Positions 1 through 12,054 are shown, numbered from the stretch's first letter. The stretch is 64,000 nt of DNA from Grammothele lineata (GCA_002150815.3 NDFF03000138.1:1-64000), one strand, 5' to 3'. Numbers and translations are program-made. The notes: generated by a model not told the origin, from the sequence alone.

Positions 1-1656
1 CCCCCTGCCGCCCATTCAGCCTCCCCGTCCACCAATCCTCCGTGCTCTCCGTCCTTTCCACAACCTCGATCCTATCCCCCGCCCTAAAGTCCAGGTCCCC
101 GTCCGCCTGCGCCGCAAAGTCGTACAGCGCCACGACGTACTGCACCGGGGGCGCCGCCGGCTTCGGCTTCGGCTTGAGCGGGGGAGGAGGGGGCGGGGCC
201 TTCTTCGCCGCTGCGGCTGCCCCGTAGCCCGAGCCGGGCGCGGCGGGAGTGTAGGGTGGGGGCGCGGCGGCGGGAGTTGGGGAGGGAGGAGGGAGGGGGG
301 CTTTCTTGAAGGAGGAGGCGGAGGGCGAGCGGGAGCCGATCGAGGAGGTCGTCGAGGCGGTGCGGCCGACCCCGAGGGAGCTCTGGCCTGGGGCGCCGCC
401 GCTGGCGGCGCGGTTCGCCTGGACCATGCGCGCTGTTGGGAATTATGTGAGCGCGCGGGAGGGAGAAAGAAAGGGGAGATCAGGGGAGGCGCACATGTGG
501 AGAGGATGCGCTTGGTGATGTTGAGTGCCTCGACGCGCTCGAGGGCGTCGGTGCGGCGTGCTTCGTAGTCGCTCCCGATCTGCGCTGCGGGGATGGAGAC
601 CTCGAACTTGCCCTCAGCGAAGCCGTTGAGCTTCTCCAGTAGGAGGTAGAAGATGTTAAGCCTACGAGGGTAAGGATAGGTAGCATACGTTATTGACAAG
701 CATGAAACACGTACTGCATGTAATAGAACGAATGGAAGAGGGGATCGATGAATTGAGTAGCTTGCACGAGGAATCGGGGCAGCTCGTTCTTCATTGCGGT
801 ATTGATGTAGTCGTACTCGTTCGACGCAATCTCAAAGTCTTGCTCGAGCTGCAATCGCCGCGATCCATAACGCACAAGACGAGTAGAGGGGGACGCTGTG
901 AGCGCGGGAGGAGACGATACATAGACCTGCTGCGCACCTTGAACAAATTCTTCTCATCGTTCAGCGACTTCTCCTTCTTGTCTCGCAGTTTAGTGAGGGA
1001 GTTGTTGTGACGGTCGAAATCAACAAGCTAGGGCCCCCATAAGTACACGGTGCGAGGATCGTCGTGGGGCGCACGCGACGTACCTTGTGTTCTCGTTTCG
1101 TAATGCTCTTCCGGATAGCCTTTAGAATTCCCTGAAACTCCTTGATGGGTCCGACGATCCTGCTGTCAATGAGCTCTAGCTCCGGAACCACTGACGACTT
1201 CAGGTCTTCAAGCGCGCTGCCATAGCCGTCGACGTTGGCAATCGTGTGCTCCGCCTCGGGGTGCTTGGATTCAAGACCGTACTCGCTGCCGAGGGGGTGG
1301 AAGATGGTGGCGAAGTGGGCGCCGAACTCGACGGCGTTGGTGAAGAGGTTCGTGACTGCTTCCGTGTACGCCTTGCTGTCTTTGAGGAGCTTCTCCGTCG
1401 CCTTCTCTATCGACTCGAAGCGGCGCGCGTAGTCGTCAAATTCGGGGTCGGAGGACTCTGCGGCAGGCGTGCAGCGCGTCAAGACGCCGCGCGATGGCGA
1501 CGATGAGGGAAACGTGGAAGGACGTACTCTTGGACATGCCGACCTTGGAGGTCAGCATGTGCGGCGTCCTGGGGTGTGCTCCATTGGTTCCTGCTGAACG
1601 GGAGAGGAGTGCGGGGAAAAGACGCACCGCGCGAACGCCTTGCCGATGCCCTTCAT
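1..1656 (-). CDS. RVS167: BAR-SH3 amphiphysin-like protein (Rvs167/Hob1 family), 3' end cut by window edge
   Basis: A membrane-curvature and endocytosis scaffold; the family acts at cortical actin patches. The first exon begins at the ATG on 1656 (MKGIGKAFAR) and splices to a short exon (TPHMLTSKVGMSK), then to the BAR helices at about 1455-700, with family signatures such as DPEFDDYARRFESIEKATEKL and the later NEYDYINTAMKNELPRF and DPLFHSFYYMQ. The section at about 480-240 is Ser/Pro/Ala-rich linker. The frame then reaches a typical SH3 start (VALYDF, then WWTGRLNG) at about 150-1, and the gene runs off the window inside the SH3 domain. At least four introns are visible. Order of domains, start motif and SH3 position match fungal Rvs167. 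Partial only because of the window edge; no break seen. Confidence 0.92.
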
Positions 1657-1971
1657 CTTGTTCTAAGCTTCCCTGTTCCCGGCACTGTCTGAATGGGACC
1701 GGCAGGCGAACGTCCGTCGAAATCGGCGAGAAAGGAGAGGAAGAGGACGGGGAGGCGGTACGGTGTGGAGGGAGCAGAGGGCGAGGCGCGTCGGTCTGAG
1801 ATCGCAGCCACTCGGCAAGATTGCCATACGAGGCAGAGCGATGCTGTCATGGCCGTGAGTCGTCCTTGGCGGCTCCGCCGGTCCCGCATCCCGCGCTCGC
1901 CTTCATTTCAAGTTCGCGCGGAGGCAGTCAAGCTCACTCATCATCTCTTCCTCCTCATCCCTCCAAGCACA

Positions 1972-2953
1972 ATGCCTATCCAGCAACCGTCGAACCAGAT
2001 AAAGTGTGATCCGCCTCTTCAACGTCCACCTACACAGCCAGGCTCTGACCGCTCCTCCTTCGCAGACTCACAAACGTCTCCATCGTCCGGCTGAAGAAGG
2101 GCGGGAAACGATTCGAGGTACCGCGCGAGGTTCTTCTCTCTCGCCTCTCGCGCTCACCGCACGGCAGATCGCATGTTACAAGAACAAAGTCCAAGAATGG
2201 CGAAACGGCGTGGAGACCGACATCGATGACGTCCTCCAGATCGCCGAAATCTTCGTCAACGTCTCCAAAGGCGAGTACGCCAAGGCCCAAGACCGCCAGA
2301 AAGCCTTTGGCACAATCGACCCCCAGACCATCGCCAGAGAGGTGCGCGCCCCTCCTTCTCCTCTACCCTCCCCAATCTACACTGACTCGCGCACGGGCGT
2401 GCGGTACAGATCCTGAAGAAAGGCGAAGTCCAACAGGGCGAGAAAGAGCGCGAACACGAGCTCACCTCCGTCCGACGCGAGATCGCCACTCTCGTCTCCG
2501 AGAAGTGCGTCGACCCCTCCACGCAGCGCCCGTACCCCGTGGGCGTGATCGAGAAGGCGATGGCCGAGGCGGGCTTCAGCGTGATGCCGAACAAGAACGC
2601 CAAGTCGCAGGTGTCGGCGTGCATCAAGCAGCTCGAGGCGAAGCTCCCCATCCAGCGCGCGCGCATGCGCGTGAGGGTCGCGGTGCCCGCGGCGGAGGTG
2701 GAGAAGGTGCGCGCGCGGGTGCTCGAGAGCGCGGAGACGGTGGAGAAGGACGAGCAAGGGGCGGAGGAGTGGGAGGCGGTGAGTGCACACGCGCAGTCTG
2801 GTGGGACGCGCGGCGAGCTGATGCGTGCTCATTGTTCAGACCATTCTCATCGATCCAAGTCACTTCCGCGTCATCAACGAGCTGTTGCAGAAGGAGTGCA
2901 AAGGCCGTGGGAGGATGGAAACACTTTCGTTCGCTGCAACCGCGAGCACTTGA
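1972..2953 (+). CDS. SDO1: Ribosome maturation protein SBDS/SDO1
   Basis: Works with the GTPase Efl1 to release eIF6/Tif6 from late 60S subunits in the cytoplasm. Five exons (1972-2003, 2066-2117, 2168-2341, 2410-2778, 2840-2953) join in frame to 246 aa, the normal fungal length. The N-terminal SBDS domain reads MPIQQPSNQIKLTNVSIVRL then KKGGKRFE and CYKNKVQEWR with the glycine-lysine-rich loop. The second domain contains PYPVGVIEKAMAEAGFSV, and the C-terminal ferredoxin-like domain ends ILIDPSHFRVINELLQKE. Every junction is GT..AG and preserves conserved sequence. It converges on ALG1 with about 230 bp between the stops. Confidence 0.95.
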
Positions 2954-3186
2954 ATTGCGGGTTGCTCCTGTTTTCCTGTCTCATATGCTTGGATGAAGCA
3001 CCCCTCTGTATCGTTACCCTCACGGTCATATTACACTCTGTATCTCATCTTTTTTGGAATATCTGCGTATTTGCGACATCGTAGGCTGACTGAATAGCCC
3101 CTCAGACTCCAGCGCCGCTGGCTGATGCCACTCGGGCACCAAGCGTGTTTTGGTGCCTTTTTATACCCCGCCCTACAAAGCTATCC

Positions 3187-5452
3187 CTACAACTCCGCCT
3201 CGTTCGCGACGTCATGCAACAGTAACGGCCTCATCGTGCGGTCCCAGTTCTCCGCCCACGTCCCCCATTGCCTCGTGTGCACCGACCCCGGCGCGAACGC
3301 TGCCCTCAGCGCGCCGAGCGTGGGTGCGGATGGGAAGCCACGTAGAAGGGTCTGTGGGACGAGGTTCAGTCAGCTTGGGGGTCCGGAAAGAGGAAGGAAA
3401 GGGAGGAAGATGGGAGCTTACTTCGAGCTGTTCCGCGAGCTGCTCGGCAGTGTGGAACACGAGGCCGTTCACGCCGTCTTTGACGAGCTCGTCGAGGCTG
3501 CGCCAGAGCATCAGACATCGCCCGCACAAGCGAGGTAGCAGAAAGTGACGCACCAGGCGAAACCAAGCGCGCAGACGGGCAAACCACATCCAAACATGTC
3601 CACGACCTTCATCGGTAGATCGAGCGCAGACGAGCTCGAGTGGAGCGAGACGCCCAAGTCCGCCGAGCCTGTCCGTATATCAGCCATCCCATCCTCAGCA
3701 CACAAAAACACAGGAGAAAAAACTCACCAAGCAACAACGGATAATCGTCCGCCTCCAACCACACACTCACACACCTCACGAACCTCCACGGGCCCTCCTC
3801 GCCCTCCTCCCCGCCCGCGTGCCCGCTCTGCAGCGCCTCCACCTCCCGCATGTACTTCTCTCGGAGCGGGCCTTTGCCCGTCACGACCGCCAGCACCTTC
3901 GGTAGCTTTTCATTCTCACTCGCGTTAGATGCAGCGGAGTGAGCGCGGGCACGGCGCTCGTACGCCCGCAACGCAGCGAGGAGCATCCCAAAGTCTTCGT
4001 CGGGCGTCCACGATGTGCTCGACACGAGCAACGCGGGACGGTCAGGACGGCGCGCAATGAGCGCGCCCGCGTCTCCGAAGGGCGTCGAGTCGATATCTAC
4101 GCCCGCACCCGCACCGATGCTGTGGGGCGGGACGTACGTGAACGGAGTCGAGTGCGGGGGGTTCGAGGGCGGGAGGAAGGACGTGAGCCCAGAGGAAGGG
4201 GCGGAGAGGGTGGGGAGGAGGCGCTGGAAGAGGTCGTGCGACTCGGAGGGGCCGGCGCGCCGAAAGCGGGCGGGCGGGCGGTCGTGGAGGACGGCTTTGT
4301 GGCCCCTGCGGGAGGGTGAGTGAGTAGGGAGGACGTGGGAGGAGAGGAGGGGGGAACGTACTGTAGGTTCCATTCTCGTACGAGGTGTGTGCGCATGGCG
4401 TCGGTGACGAAGAGGTGCGCGTATGCTGAGCGTCCGAAGTAGGACTCGAACCTAGAGGAGCGAAGTTTCAGCAATACATGCAAAGTCGGCAGCTGATCGC
4501 GTGGGCACGGCTGTCGAGACGAAGACACCTGCAGGATAGCAAGCTTCACAGACGTCTCGCTGCTCTCTAGAAGATGCGGAGGAGCGTCGCGACTGAGAAG
4601 GTTCTCCCCTCGCGATTTGCACCACCAACCAGCACACGCAACCAAACGTATTAAGCCAAAAAAACCAATAACGTACCATTTCGCCACCCTCACAAACAAA
4701 TGCTCCTCCCCAAGCTTCAAAGCCAAAATGCTATACCCCAAATTATGCCAATCGATAATAACCTTGCACCCCCGCATCTTCGAGACGAGCCAAACGAGGG
4801 CCAGAGTGGGTATGCTAGGCGGGTTCTGGCTTTCCGAGTCGCGAAAACAAAACAAACTCAGTCGTCGGTCCCTTCGGCAGCACAGGGGGTACGGGGGGTA
4901 CGGCGTACCTGCACGAGGATGAACTCGGGGGGATGGGAGATGCGCACGGAGAGCGTGTAGAGGATCTCGGCGACTTGGCGGAGCACTTTCAAGGGCCCCC
5001 CGATGACGAAGGGTAGGCGGCGTAGGAAGCGAGGGGGCTCGCTGAGGTAGAATATGCGGACGCGGGGGAGTGTGAGGAGCGATGGTATTGGGGTCGAGCC
5101 TGTGTACACGGAAGTCAATAATGTGCATCGTCCCGATGCCGCTTCCCCGCGCACAACGCTCTCATCTCTTGAAATGCATTTCCCCCCACCGAGTGCCCTC
5201 CCGTGCGCAGCAATGCTCACCTCCATAACCAATGAGGTACGTCTGGAACTTGTTCGTCGCAAAGCTTTCTGCATGATACATCATGCGCGGGCTACGGCCG
5301 ATGTCGCCCAGAACCAGGATGGCGACGGAGCGCAGAGCAGGGCGCGGGCGCGGGCTGGAGAAGGCGGACCATAGCAGGTACGTCGCACCTAGCAATACGA
5401 GGATCCAAGCGCAGGACTCGAGAGAAATGTTGTTGCTCGCCGAGTGTGGCAT
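3187..5452 (-). CDS. ALG1: Chitobiosyldiphosphodolichol beta-1,4-mannosyltransferase ALG1
   Basis: Adds the first mannose (from GDP-mannose) to GlcNAc2-PP-dolichol on the cytosolic face of the ER in N-glycan assembly. The first ATG in frame is at 5452 (MPHSASNN); it is followed by a hydrophobic anchor ([15 protein letters not shown]) and the ALG1 signature [19 protein letters not shown]. Later exons give [34 protein letters not shown], the donor-site region [18 protein letters not shown], and the C-terminal GT-B motif [20 protein letters not shown] with [13 protein letters not shown]. The last exon ends at the TAG on 3187-3189 (..[15 protein letters not shown]). Seven or more introns. It diverges from NFU1. 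Confidence 0.94.
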
Positions 5453-5675
5453 GGTCGTGGTCGTGGCGATCGACGTCACAGTGAAGCGCCAGTTGGAAGC
5501 GCGCGTTGGAAGGCCGCAGCGCGGCGCGTCTGCGCGATTGGGCGCGTGTGATTGGTGGGCGGTTTTCCGACTTTGTCGCGAGTGATGTCACGTCAGCCTG
5601 AGTAAGGGCAGGCGGCCCTCGAGCTCCGCGTAGACTCGCCACTACTGAGCTCATCCTTTTACGACGACAACGACC
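5453..5675. promoter_or_regulatory. Divergent 223-bp ALG1/NFU1 promoter
   Basis: Only 223 bp separate the ALG1 and NFU1 start codons on opposite strands, so the two housekeeping genes must share this interval for initiation. It holds an ATTGG (CCAAT on the other strand) at about 5551 and no clear TATA box. Confidence 0.5.
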
Positions 5676-6672
5676 ATGCTATCCTCATCGTCTTTCGCCT
5701 CGTCTTCCCTTCGCACACTAACTCGAGCATCTACTAGCGCGCGAGCGCGCAGTACCGCTCAGAGGGCGGTAGCGTCGGCCAGCCGACATTTCTCGTCTTC
5801 GCATCCACGTTCAGCAGTCATTCACCATGGGCCGACGTTCGCGACTGCTTCACATACCAGGACTACGCACTCGGGCTCAAGCGTCAGGCGGATAGAACAG
5901 GGTACGTCGCCGACCTTTACCTCGCATGTACCGTTCACTAATGAGAAGTCGCAGCGCGCACCATGTTCATCCAAACCGAAACGACCCCCAACGAAGACTC
6001 CCTCAAGTTCATCCCAGGCGTATCCGTGATGGAAGACGGCACCGCCGAGTTCGTCGACACCCGCTCCGCGCTCAAGTCGCCCCTCGCCATCCGCCTCATG
6101 GGCATCGACGGCGTCACCGGCGTCTTCTACGGCCCGGACTTCGTCACCGTCTCGAAGGACTCCGAGACGGTGTGGAACGTCGTCAAGCCGGAGGTGTACG
6201 CCATCCTCATGGAGCACTTTTCCTCGGGGCAGCCGCTTTTCCGCTCGGAGGAGGATAGGGAGTCGGCGGGGCCGCAGGACACGCGGATATTGGACACGGA
6301 CTCGGAGACGGTGGCGATGATTAAGGAGTTGCTGGAGACGAGGGTGCGGCCGGCGATTATGGAGGACGGAGGGGATATTGAGTACAGGGGGTTCACGGAC
6401 GACGGGGTTGTGCAGCTGAAGCTGAAGGGGAGCTGTCGAGGATGCTCGTCGAGCTCGGTCACGCTGAAGAGCGGGATTGAGCGGATGCTCATGCACTACA
6501 TTCCCGAGGTCAAGGGTGTGGAACAGGTGCGTACGTTTCACGAGCTATTTGACATCCTTTTTAACATGCATGACAGATTTTGGATGAGGAAGAGGCGATC
6601 GCGCTGAACGAGTTTGAGAAGCTCGAGAAGCGGTTAGAGAGCGAGCACGCGGGCAAGAAAGACTCGAGGTAA
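5676..6672 (+). CDS. NFU1: Mitochondrial iron-sulfur cluster scaffold NFU1
   Basis: Late-acting [4Fe-4S] carrier for mitochondrial targets such as lipoate synthase. Exons 5676-5901, 5955-6526 and 6577-6672 give 297 aa. The first ~75 residues are Ser/Arg-rich without acids, a typical mitochondrial presequence. The Nfu N-terminal domain starts MFIQTETTPNEDSLKFIPG, and the C-terminal NifU-like domain has RPAIMEDGGDIEYRGF and the CxxC cluster ligand pair in GSCRGCSSSSVTLKSGIERM. The model stops at TAA 6670-6672; a GTAACC donor overlaps that stop and could splice to an exon at about 6735, giving a different short tail. Confidence 0.94.
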
Positions 6673-7092
6673 CCCCTCCCGCCTCGTCCCGCCCCTCACG
6701 TTCCGCGCTAACGTGACCCGCTCCCGGCTTCCAGTATGGCGCGGTACATGTCTGTGTAGATCTACCTGTACACCCTATATAATTCCCTCGCACTGCGGGA
6801 GACGCGCCCCGCGACGCTTCTCACCCCTCTCAGAATGTGTGAACGTGCGGACGTGGACGGGCGCGGTCGTGTGTGTTGCCAACTTGCGCGCGTCCACGTC
6901 CGAGCTTGAGACGCAGCCTTTCGACAGGCCCGGTGCTTGCCGGCGACTGTCGCCCGAAAACTGGACGCAGCCCGTGAACGCGCCTCCCATCTATCGATCT
7001 TTTACTTATACCCCGTCTCCCGCACTCACAGGCCCCCATTGCCTCTCATTTCTTTTCCACCTCCACCATCACCACTACCACTGCTACCCGAG
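6673..7092 (+). promoter_or_regulatory. NFU1-HEM3 intergenic, HEM3 promoter
   Basis: 420 bp between tandem genes. A TATATAA lies at about 6776, too far (about 315 bp) from the HEM3 ATG to be its obvious TATA unless the 5' UTR is long. The last 100 bp before the ATG are pyrimidine-rich, as in many basidiomycete promoters. Confidence 0.3.
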
Positions 7093-8282
7093 ATGTCGAT
7101 CGAGCCCCGCGCCTTCACGCTCGCCTCGCGCGCCTCCCAACTCGCGCAGGTCCAGACGAACATCGTGCGCGACGCGCTCACCGCGCTCTACCCCGAGCAC
7201 ACCTTCGCGACGTCCTTCATGACCACTGGCGGGGACCACAACCAGTCGCAGGCGATCTACCTCATCGGGGGGAAGGAGATGTGGACGAAGGAGCTCGAGG
7301 TCGCGCTCCGCGAGGGCGCCGTCGACATGCTCGTCCACAGCTACAAGGACGTGCCGACTGCGCTGCCCGAGGGGTGTGAGATTGCTGGGGTGCTGAAGAG
7401 GGAGGATCCGGTGGATTCGTTGATTGTGAAGGAGGGCCTGGGCTACAAGAGTTTGGAGGAGCTGCCGGATGGGAGTGTGGTGGGGACGAGTAGCGTGCGT
7501 AGGGTCGCGCAGCTCAAGCGGAAGTTCCCTAAGCTCGTCTTCAAGGACTTGGTGAGTTCTCTCCTGTTCGCGCACGCATACACGAAGTCATAGTCCTCGA
7601 CCTGCGCCCTACTCCGGTTCCACACACTCGTGTACACAACAGCGCGGAAACCTGTACGTCCCCCCCAACCCCCGCCCCCATCTCCCCTCTCACCTCACCT
7701 CTCCCTCCCCGTTTGCGCAGGAACACCCGCATGGCGAAACTCGACGCACCCGACTCGCCCTTCACCGCCATCGTGCTCGCCAAAGCCGGCATGGTGCGCA
7801 ACGGCTGGGGCGCGCGCCTCACCTGCGACCTCGGCCCGCCCACGATCTTCCCCGCGGTCTCCCAGGGCGCGCTCGGCGTCGAGATCCGCGCGGACGACGC
7901 GCAAGCCCGCGCGCTCTGCGCCGCGATCTCGCACTGGCCGACGCAGTGGGCGTGTGCGGCCGAGCGCGCGTGCTTACGCGTGCTCGAGGGCGGGTGCAGC
8001 GTCCCTGTGGGGGTGAGCTCGAGGCTGGTGGAGGATGGGGAGGGGGGGAGGAAGGGGAGGTTGGCGTTGACGGGGTGTGTGACGAGTTTGGAGGGGGATA
8101 GGCATGTGGAGCATACGGTCGAGGAGGAGGTGGGCTCGGAGGAGGAGGCGGAGGCGGTGGGCGCGAAGGTCGCGCGGGTGCTCATCGAGACGGGCGCGAA
8201 GGAGATCTTGGAGGAGATCAACGTGGACAGGGCGAAGCGGATCGCGGAGGCGAACGCGAGCAAAGCCACGGTGGATGCATAA
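7093..8282 (+). CDS. HEM3: Hydroxymethylbilane synthase (porphobilinogen deaminase)
   Basis: Third enzyme of haem synthesis; polymerises four porphobilinogens on a dipyrromethane cofactor in the cytosol. Exon 1 (7093-7551) carries LASRASQLAQVQTN, SFMTTGGDHNQ, ALREGAVDMLVHSYKDVPT and GTSSVRRVAQLKRKFP. Exon 3 (7721-8282) carries AIVLAKAGMVRNGW, VSQGALGVEIR and the cofactor-attachment cysteine in LEGGCSVPVG. The invariant link KDLRGNLNTRM is restored only if an 11-nt exon at 7643-7653 (RGN plus two bases of a Leu codon) is included, with good AG and GT signals. The product is 343 aa, the family length. Confidence 0.95.
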
Positions 8283-8713
8283 ACGAGAAGTCTTTGGGCC
8301 AAAAACAGTGCGGATGTATACTAGGTGTATAATGCTTGAACGGAGATATCTGCCGGATTATAGAGGCCTCCTCTCCGAGTCGCCGGGCAGCTGGGGACCA
8401 TATAGATCCCTCGGGTATGGAAAAGACATATTTACTTTGCAACAAAGCGATTCATAGAGGCTCGAGGCGCAGTGGACGTTCAAAACAAGGGCCAAGCCAG
8501 TGAAGTGCTAGACTCTAGAGCCATCGGGCGGCCCGGACTCCGTCGGAACTGCAGCGATCGCGGGTGGCAACAACGGCGGCTGAAGACAAGGACGCCTTCG
8601 ACGTCTCTCTTGTGCTGCAGCCCGGCACTGCGGCACTCTTGTCTCCCCTCTCTCCAACTACCACACTCACTTCAAGCACCCTCTTGCTCTCAGCAAGGGC
8701 AGCCTAGGACGCG
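8283..8713 (+). promoter_or_regulatory. HEM3-UBE2W intergenic
   Basis: 431 bp between tandem genes. The last 90 bp before the UBE2W ATG are CT-rich; no clear TATA and no further gene. Confidence 0.3.
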
Positions 8714-9780
8714 ATGGCGGTATCTTCCCGCCGCCTCCAGAAGGAGCTCCTCGAGATGAAGAAGGAGGGCACACCCGTCGGTCCGTACCCTCCTTTCGCT
8801 CCACGCTTACACGGAAACCCTGACACGGTACCGTGATATCCGTGTACGCGGTACAGGCATCGAGCTGCTCAGCGCGGACGACTTCACCACGTGGTATCTG
8901 ACGGTGGAGGTCCTGGGAGAGACGGTCTACGCGGTACGCACTGTTCTCCTGCTATCCCGCTATCCATCGTACCGACTCGTGCGCTGGTTGGTGGCGCAGG
9001 GGGAGAAGTTCGCCCTCAAGTTCCGCTTTGACAACCAATACCCGATCTCGGGCCCCGCGGTCCAGTTCGTCGTGGACGAGCGACTGGGGTACCAGGCTCC
9101 CGTTCATCCCGTACGTCCATTCATCCCCCCTTCTCGTCAGCCTCTCCTCAAAGTAGCCTTCTGCGCTCGGTCTCTAGCACGTCTACTCCAATGGTCATGT
9201 AAGTCCTCTGTGCTCTACGAAGCCCTCTCCGCCCGTTCATCCCCCGCGCGACTCCAGATATGCGCGTCCATCCTCGGGAGCGAGTGGTCCCCCGTCCTGA
9301 GCGTCGTCGCCGTCTGCGTGACGCTCCAGAGCATGCTCGCATCGTGCAAGGTGAGTCACTCCCAATGACCGAACGTCCCCGAACCCGGCGAACGCTTCGT
9401 TGCACGCGTGCTAACGCGTCGTTGGCGCGCGGCCGATAGAAGAAGGAGCGGTGCGTGACCATTGCAGCGTCTTTCCGACTACCCTCTTGACGCTTTTGTA
9501 ATGCAACAGTCCCCCAGACAACGATCGGTACGTGGCGCATGCGCCGGACAACCCGAAGAAGGTGAGATATGGTTCTTGCACTTGCATTCTGAAGCGTTAC
9601 TGAGGTCCGCTCGGTAGACTCGATGGGACTTCCATGGTATGTATTTCTTCACTTCATAGAGCGTACGGCTACATCGTTCTCTTTCTCACCGTTTTCACGC
9701 TATTCTTCTAGACGACGAGTACGTTTTCTTTCGCTGGTGTTATTCACGGTTTGGCTAACGCAATATCGCCTAGTGTATAA
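8714..9780 (+). CDS. UBE2W: Ubiquitin-conjugating enzyme E2, UBE2W type
   Basis: UBE2W-type E2s place ubiquitin on protein N-termini. Ten exons (8714-8780, 8857-8933, 9000-9110, 9178-9198, 9258-9350, 9440-9450, 9510-9561, 9618-9636, 9712-9718, 9774-9780) join to 154 aa; the human protein has 151. The chain starts MAVSSRRLQKELLEMKKEG, continues GEKFALKFRFDNQYP, has HPHVYSNGHICASILGSEWS with the active-site Cys, then MLASCKKKERPPDN and the UBE2W-specific tail NPKKTRWDFHDDDV. The tail and the absence of extra C-terminal helices separate it from other E2 classes. Exons of 7, 7 and 11 nt are needed to keep the conserved sequence. Confidence 0.9.
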
Positions 9781-10203
9781 CAACAACAGAAAGGTGTACT
9801 ATATTTCGGTGCGGGCATATGTAAGTCTAGACAGGAACGGCTCAGATATGTGATGTAATTATGGCATATGCATACGTGGTACGACTCTCGGGTGCCTTCT
9901 ATCGCGATTGCCTATTCTACACTGCACATCGGCCAGGTACTCTTGGGTCGCAGGGCGCGGCCCGTGCAGGAGTGTACCGTTCTCCGTTTTTCCTATTATT
10001 CGTGCGCTCCCGCGACGCCCTTGGCCAACTGTGATGCCGCGAGAGCCCTTTCGGGCAACCCCCGTAACATTGTCATGACTAACGCCAGACGTCCCGAAGA
10101 CCTTCAACGTTTCCTTGCATGTGTCTGGCTGCTCTATTCTAGGGACGGATACCGTTTCTCCAACCGTACAGACCAACTCTATCAGACTTCGTGCTCTCAA
10201 AGC
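9781..10203. other. Intergenic between convergent UBE2W and DUF6533 gene A
   Basis: 423 bp between stop codons. Open frames here lack splice or family support; nothing recognised. Confidence 0.4.
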
Positions 10204-11995
10204 CTACGGCTTGGACGACATTTCGTCTCCCTCGACGTGGGCTCCTTCCTCCTCTCCTCCGACTTCGTCCACCCCTATGGAAGCGGATATGGAACCCACG
10301 ACTCTCGCAAAGATAAGAGAGTCACCACCAGCATTCCGGAATGAATGATGCTGAAAGTTCGTGGATACCGCGTTCTGCGACTTCTGGTTAGCCTCCTGCA
10401 GGTCCAGGAGGAAACGGGATACGAGAATCCCCGTGAGGCTGTTATGGGCGCCCATTGGGTAGAAAGAATTAGCGTCGACTTCTATTCAGGCTGAAAGTGT
10501 GTACATATTCCCCCAAAAAGGATAGACGCACGGGCTTGTGAATACGGTGAGATTGCTCTCAAATCCGCCCTGGAAGATCTAGGACGACGTCCGCGAGAAT
10601 TAATCGCTAAGTTTCGCGGAGGTATGAGGTGTAGGGGACGTACATGGGCTGCTGAGAAGATCAGATGCAATATGTTGAGTATGAGCAGAACGCTGGACAT
10701 TCGATTTTAGCTCTAGGAAGTTAAAATGCGACGAGACTGTTTGCTCGTACATGAAGTAGATGGAGCCTGACATACAATGGTGAATCATTTAAAGTCAAGT
10801 TCTAGCAGGCTTGTACGGAGAACACATACCGTCTCTGAGAAATATATAAGATAACGTGCGAGCGCGCCCAGAGAACACCGCCCGAGCGAAGGTCACTTGG
10901 CGAAAGAGTTCCCACCAAGTGAGAGCCACCAGAATGCTGTCAACGGTGATGAGAGATACCCGGGACACAATGACGACTAGATTGAAAGTTTCGTCTCTAA
11001 GATGAAATCTGGCATAAAAAGGGTACCCATACATCTGTAAGGAGCCGGAACTGTTAGCCACGGAATGGAATGATTCGGGCCTCAGTCCGGACTCACATCA
11101 ACTGTGTCGAGAAGTCAGGCCCGTCGGTGTTCTCCAAACACCCGACCAAGGGATCAGATTCCCCGATAATTCCAAAACCAAACTGTGTCTGCGAACGATT
11201 AGAGCCATTCACGGTGAGCGACATGCGTAGCCGACCATCATGCGACCTTGCACCCACATAATTGATGCCCATGGGAACAAGGGCCAAAATAAAGACACAA
11301 ATTGAGAGCGGCCAGCTTCGGCTCAGTGCAAACGCGCGAAGGGCTGAAAATGCTATTCCAAGACGTTCAGCTAGTATTCAGTAGGACGGAACGAGGAACT
11401 GGCTTAGCAAGTACATACCACCCCACAGTATGTACTCCAACACCGAAACGGCGATAGTGGTCCTAATGAGGGGAGTGCAACTATCACATTCATACGAGAC
11501 CATCAATATCGGAATCGTGTACGAAAAACCACGTCTAAGATCATGTTCTGCACATACATCTACAAAATTAGAGCGATGAGAATTCACGCCGTAGATGTCG
11601 TGCACGAATAATACTCGCGTTGTCGCGATCAACAAAGGTGGTGTTATGGGCGAAGAGACTGACCAGGAGTTCCAGGAGGTAGATGTATTTGTTCGTCATG
11701 AAGAGGACCGTTGCGCCCGATATTTTTCGTTTCCAGAATAATTCTATCTCCCTGTCAAGGGTGATCATAGCGTCGTAGACAAAAATCGCTGGAGATAGTA
11801 GAGAAAAGGAAGATCAGAGACAAACCCGTAGACGAAGGTGTAAGTACTCACTCGTAGCCGCTATGGTGGCGTAGCCCTCCACGAACCTGGTTTCGGCTGA
11901 GTTCCGGCCATGCGGAATAACGCAAATACTAGATGCACGTACATGGCCGAGTAGAACTCCAGCACGAGTGCTTTGTATGCGGCTTCGGATAACAT
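10204..11995 (-). CDS. DUF6533 multi-pass membrane protein, copy A
   Basis: Member of a basidiomycete family of unknown function with about seven predicted membrane helices. Exon 1 (MLSEAAYKALVLEFYSA) is followed by a short exon (FVEGYATIAAT) and the hallmark DUF6533 segment ITLDREIELFWKRKISGATV then LFMTNKYIYLLELL. Further exons give IRTTIAVSVLEYILWGG, WPLSICVFILALVPMGINYV, VSRVSLITVDSILVALTWW, VLLILNILHLIFS and the conserved C-terminal GILVSRFLLDLQEAN with FARVVGSISASIG; the acidic tail ends at TAG 10204-10206. About nine exons; some inner boundaries are approximate. Relatives lie at 24.2-28.5 and 32.8-34.7 kb. Confidence 0.8.
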
Positions 11996-12046
11996 GGTCA
12001 CGAGGTTTAGAAAAGCTGATGACTGGAGTTCAGCGTGAGGCCTCGA

Positions 12047-12054
12047 CTTATATA
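12047..12054 (-). promoter_or_regulatory. TATA box of DUF6533 copy A
   Basis: TATATAAG on the minus strand, 52 bp before the ATG at 11995, an expected spacing for a fungal TATA promoter with a very short leader. Confidence 0.5.

Noticed and set aside
5453..5479. ALG1 start at 5479
   Set aside because: The codon there is GTG; the first ATG in frame is at 5452, just before the membrane anchor.
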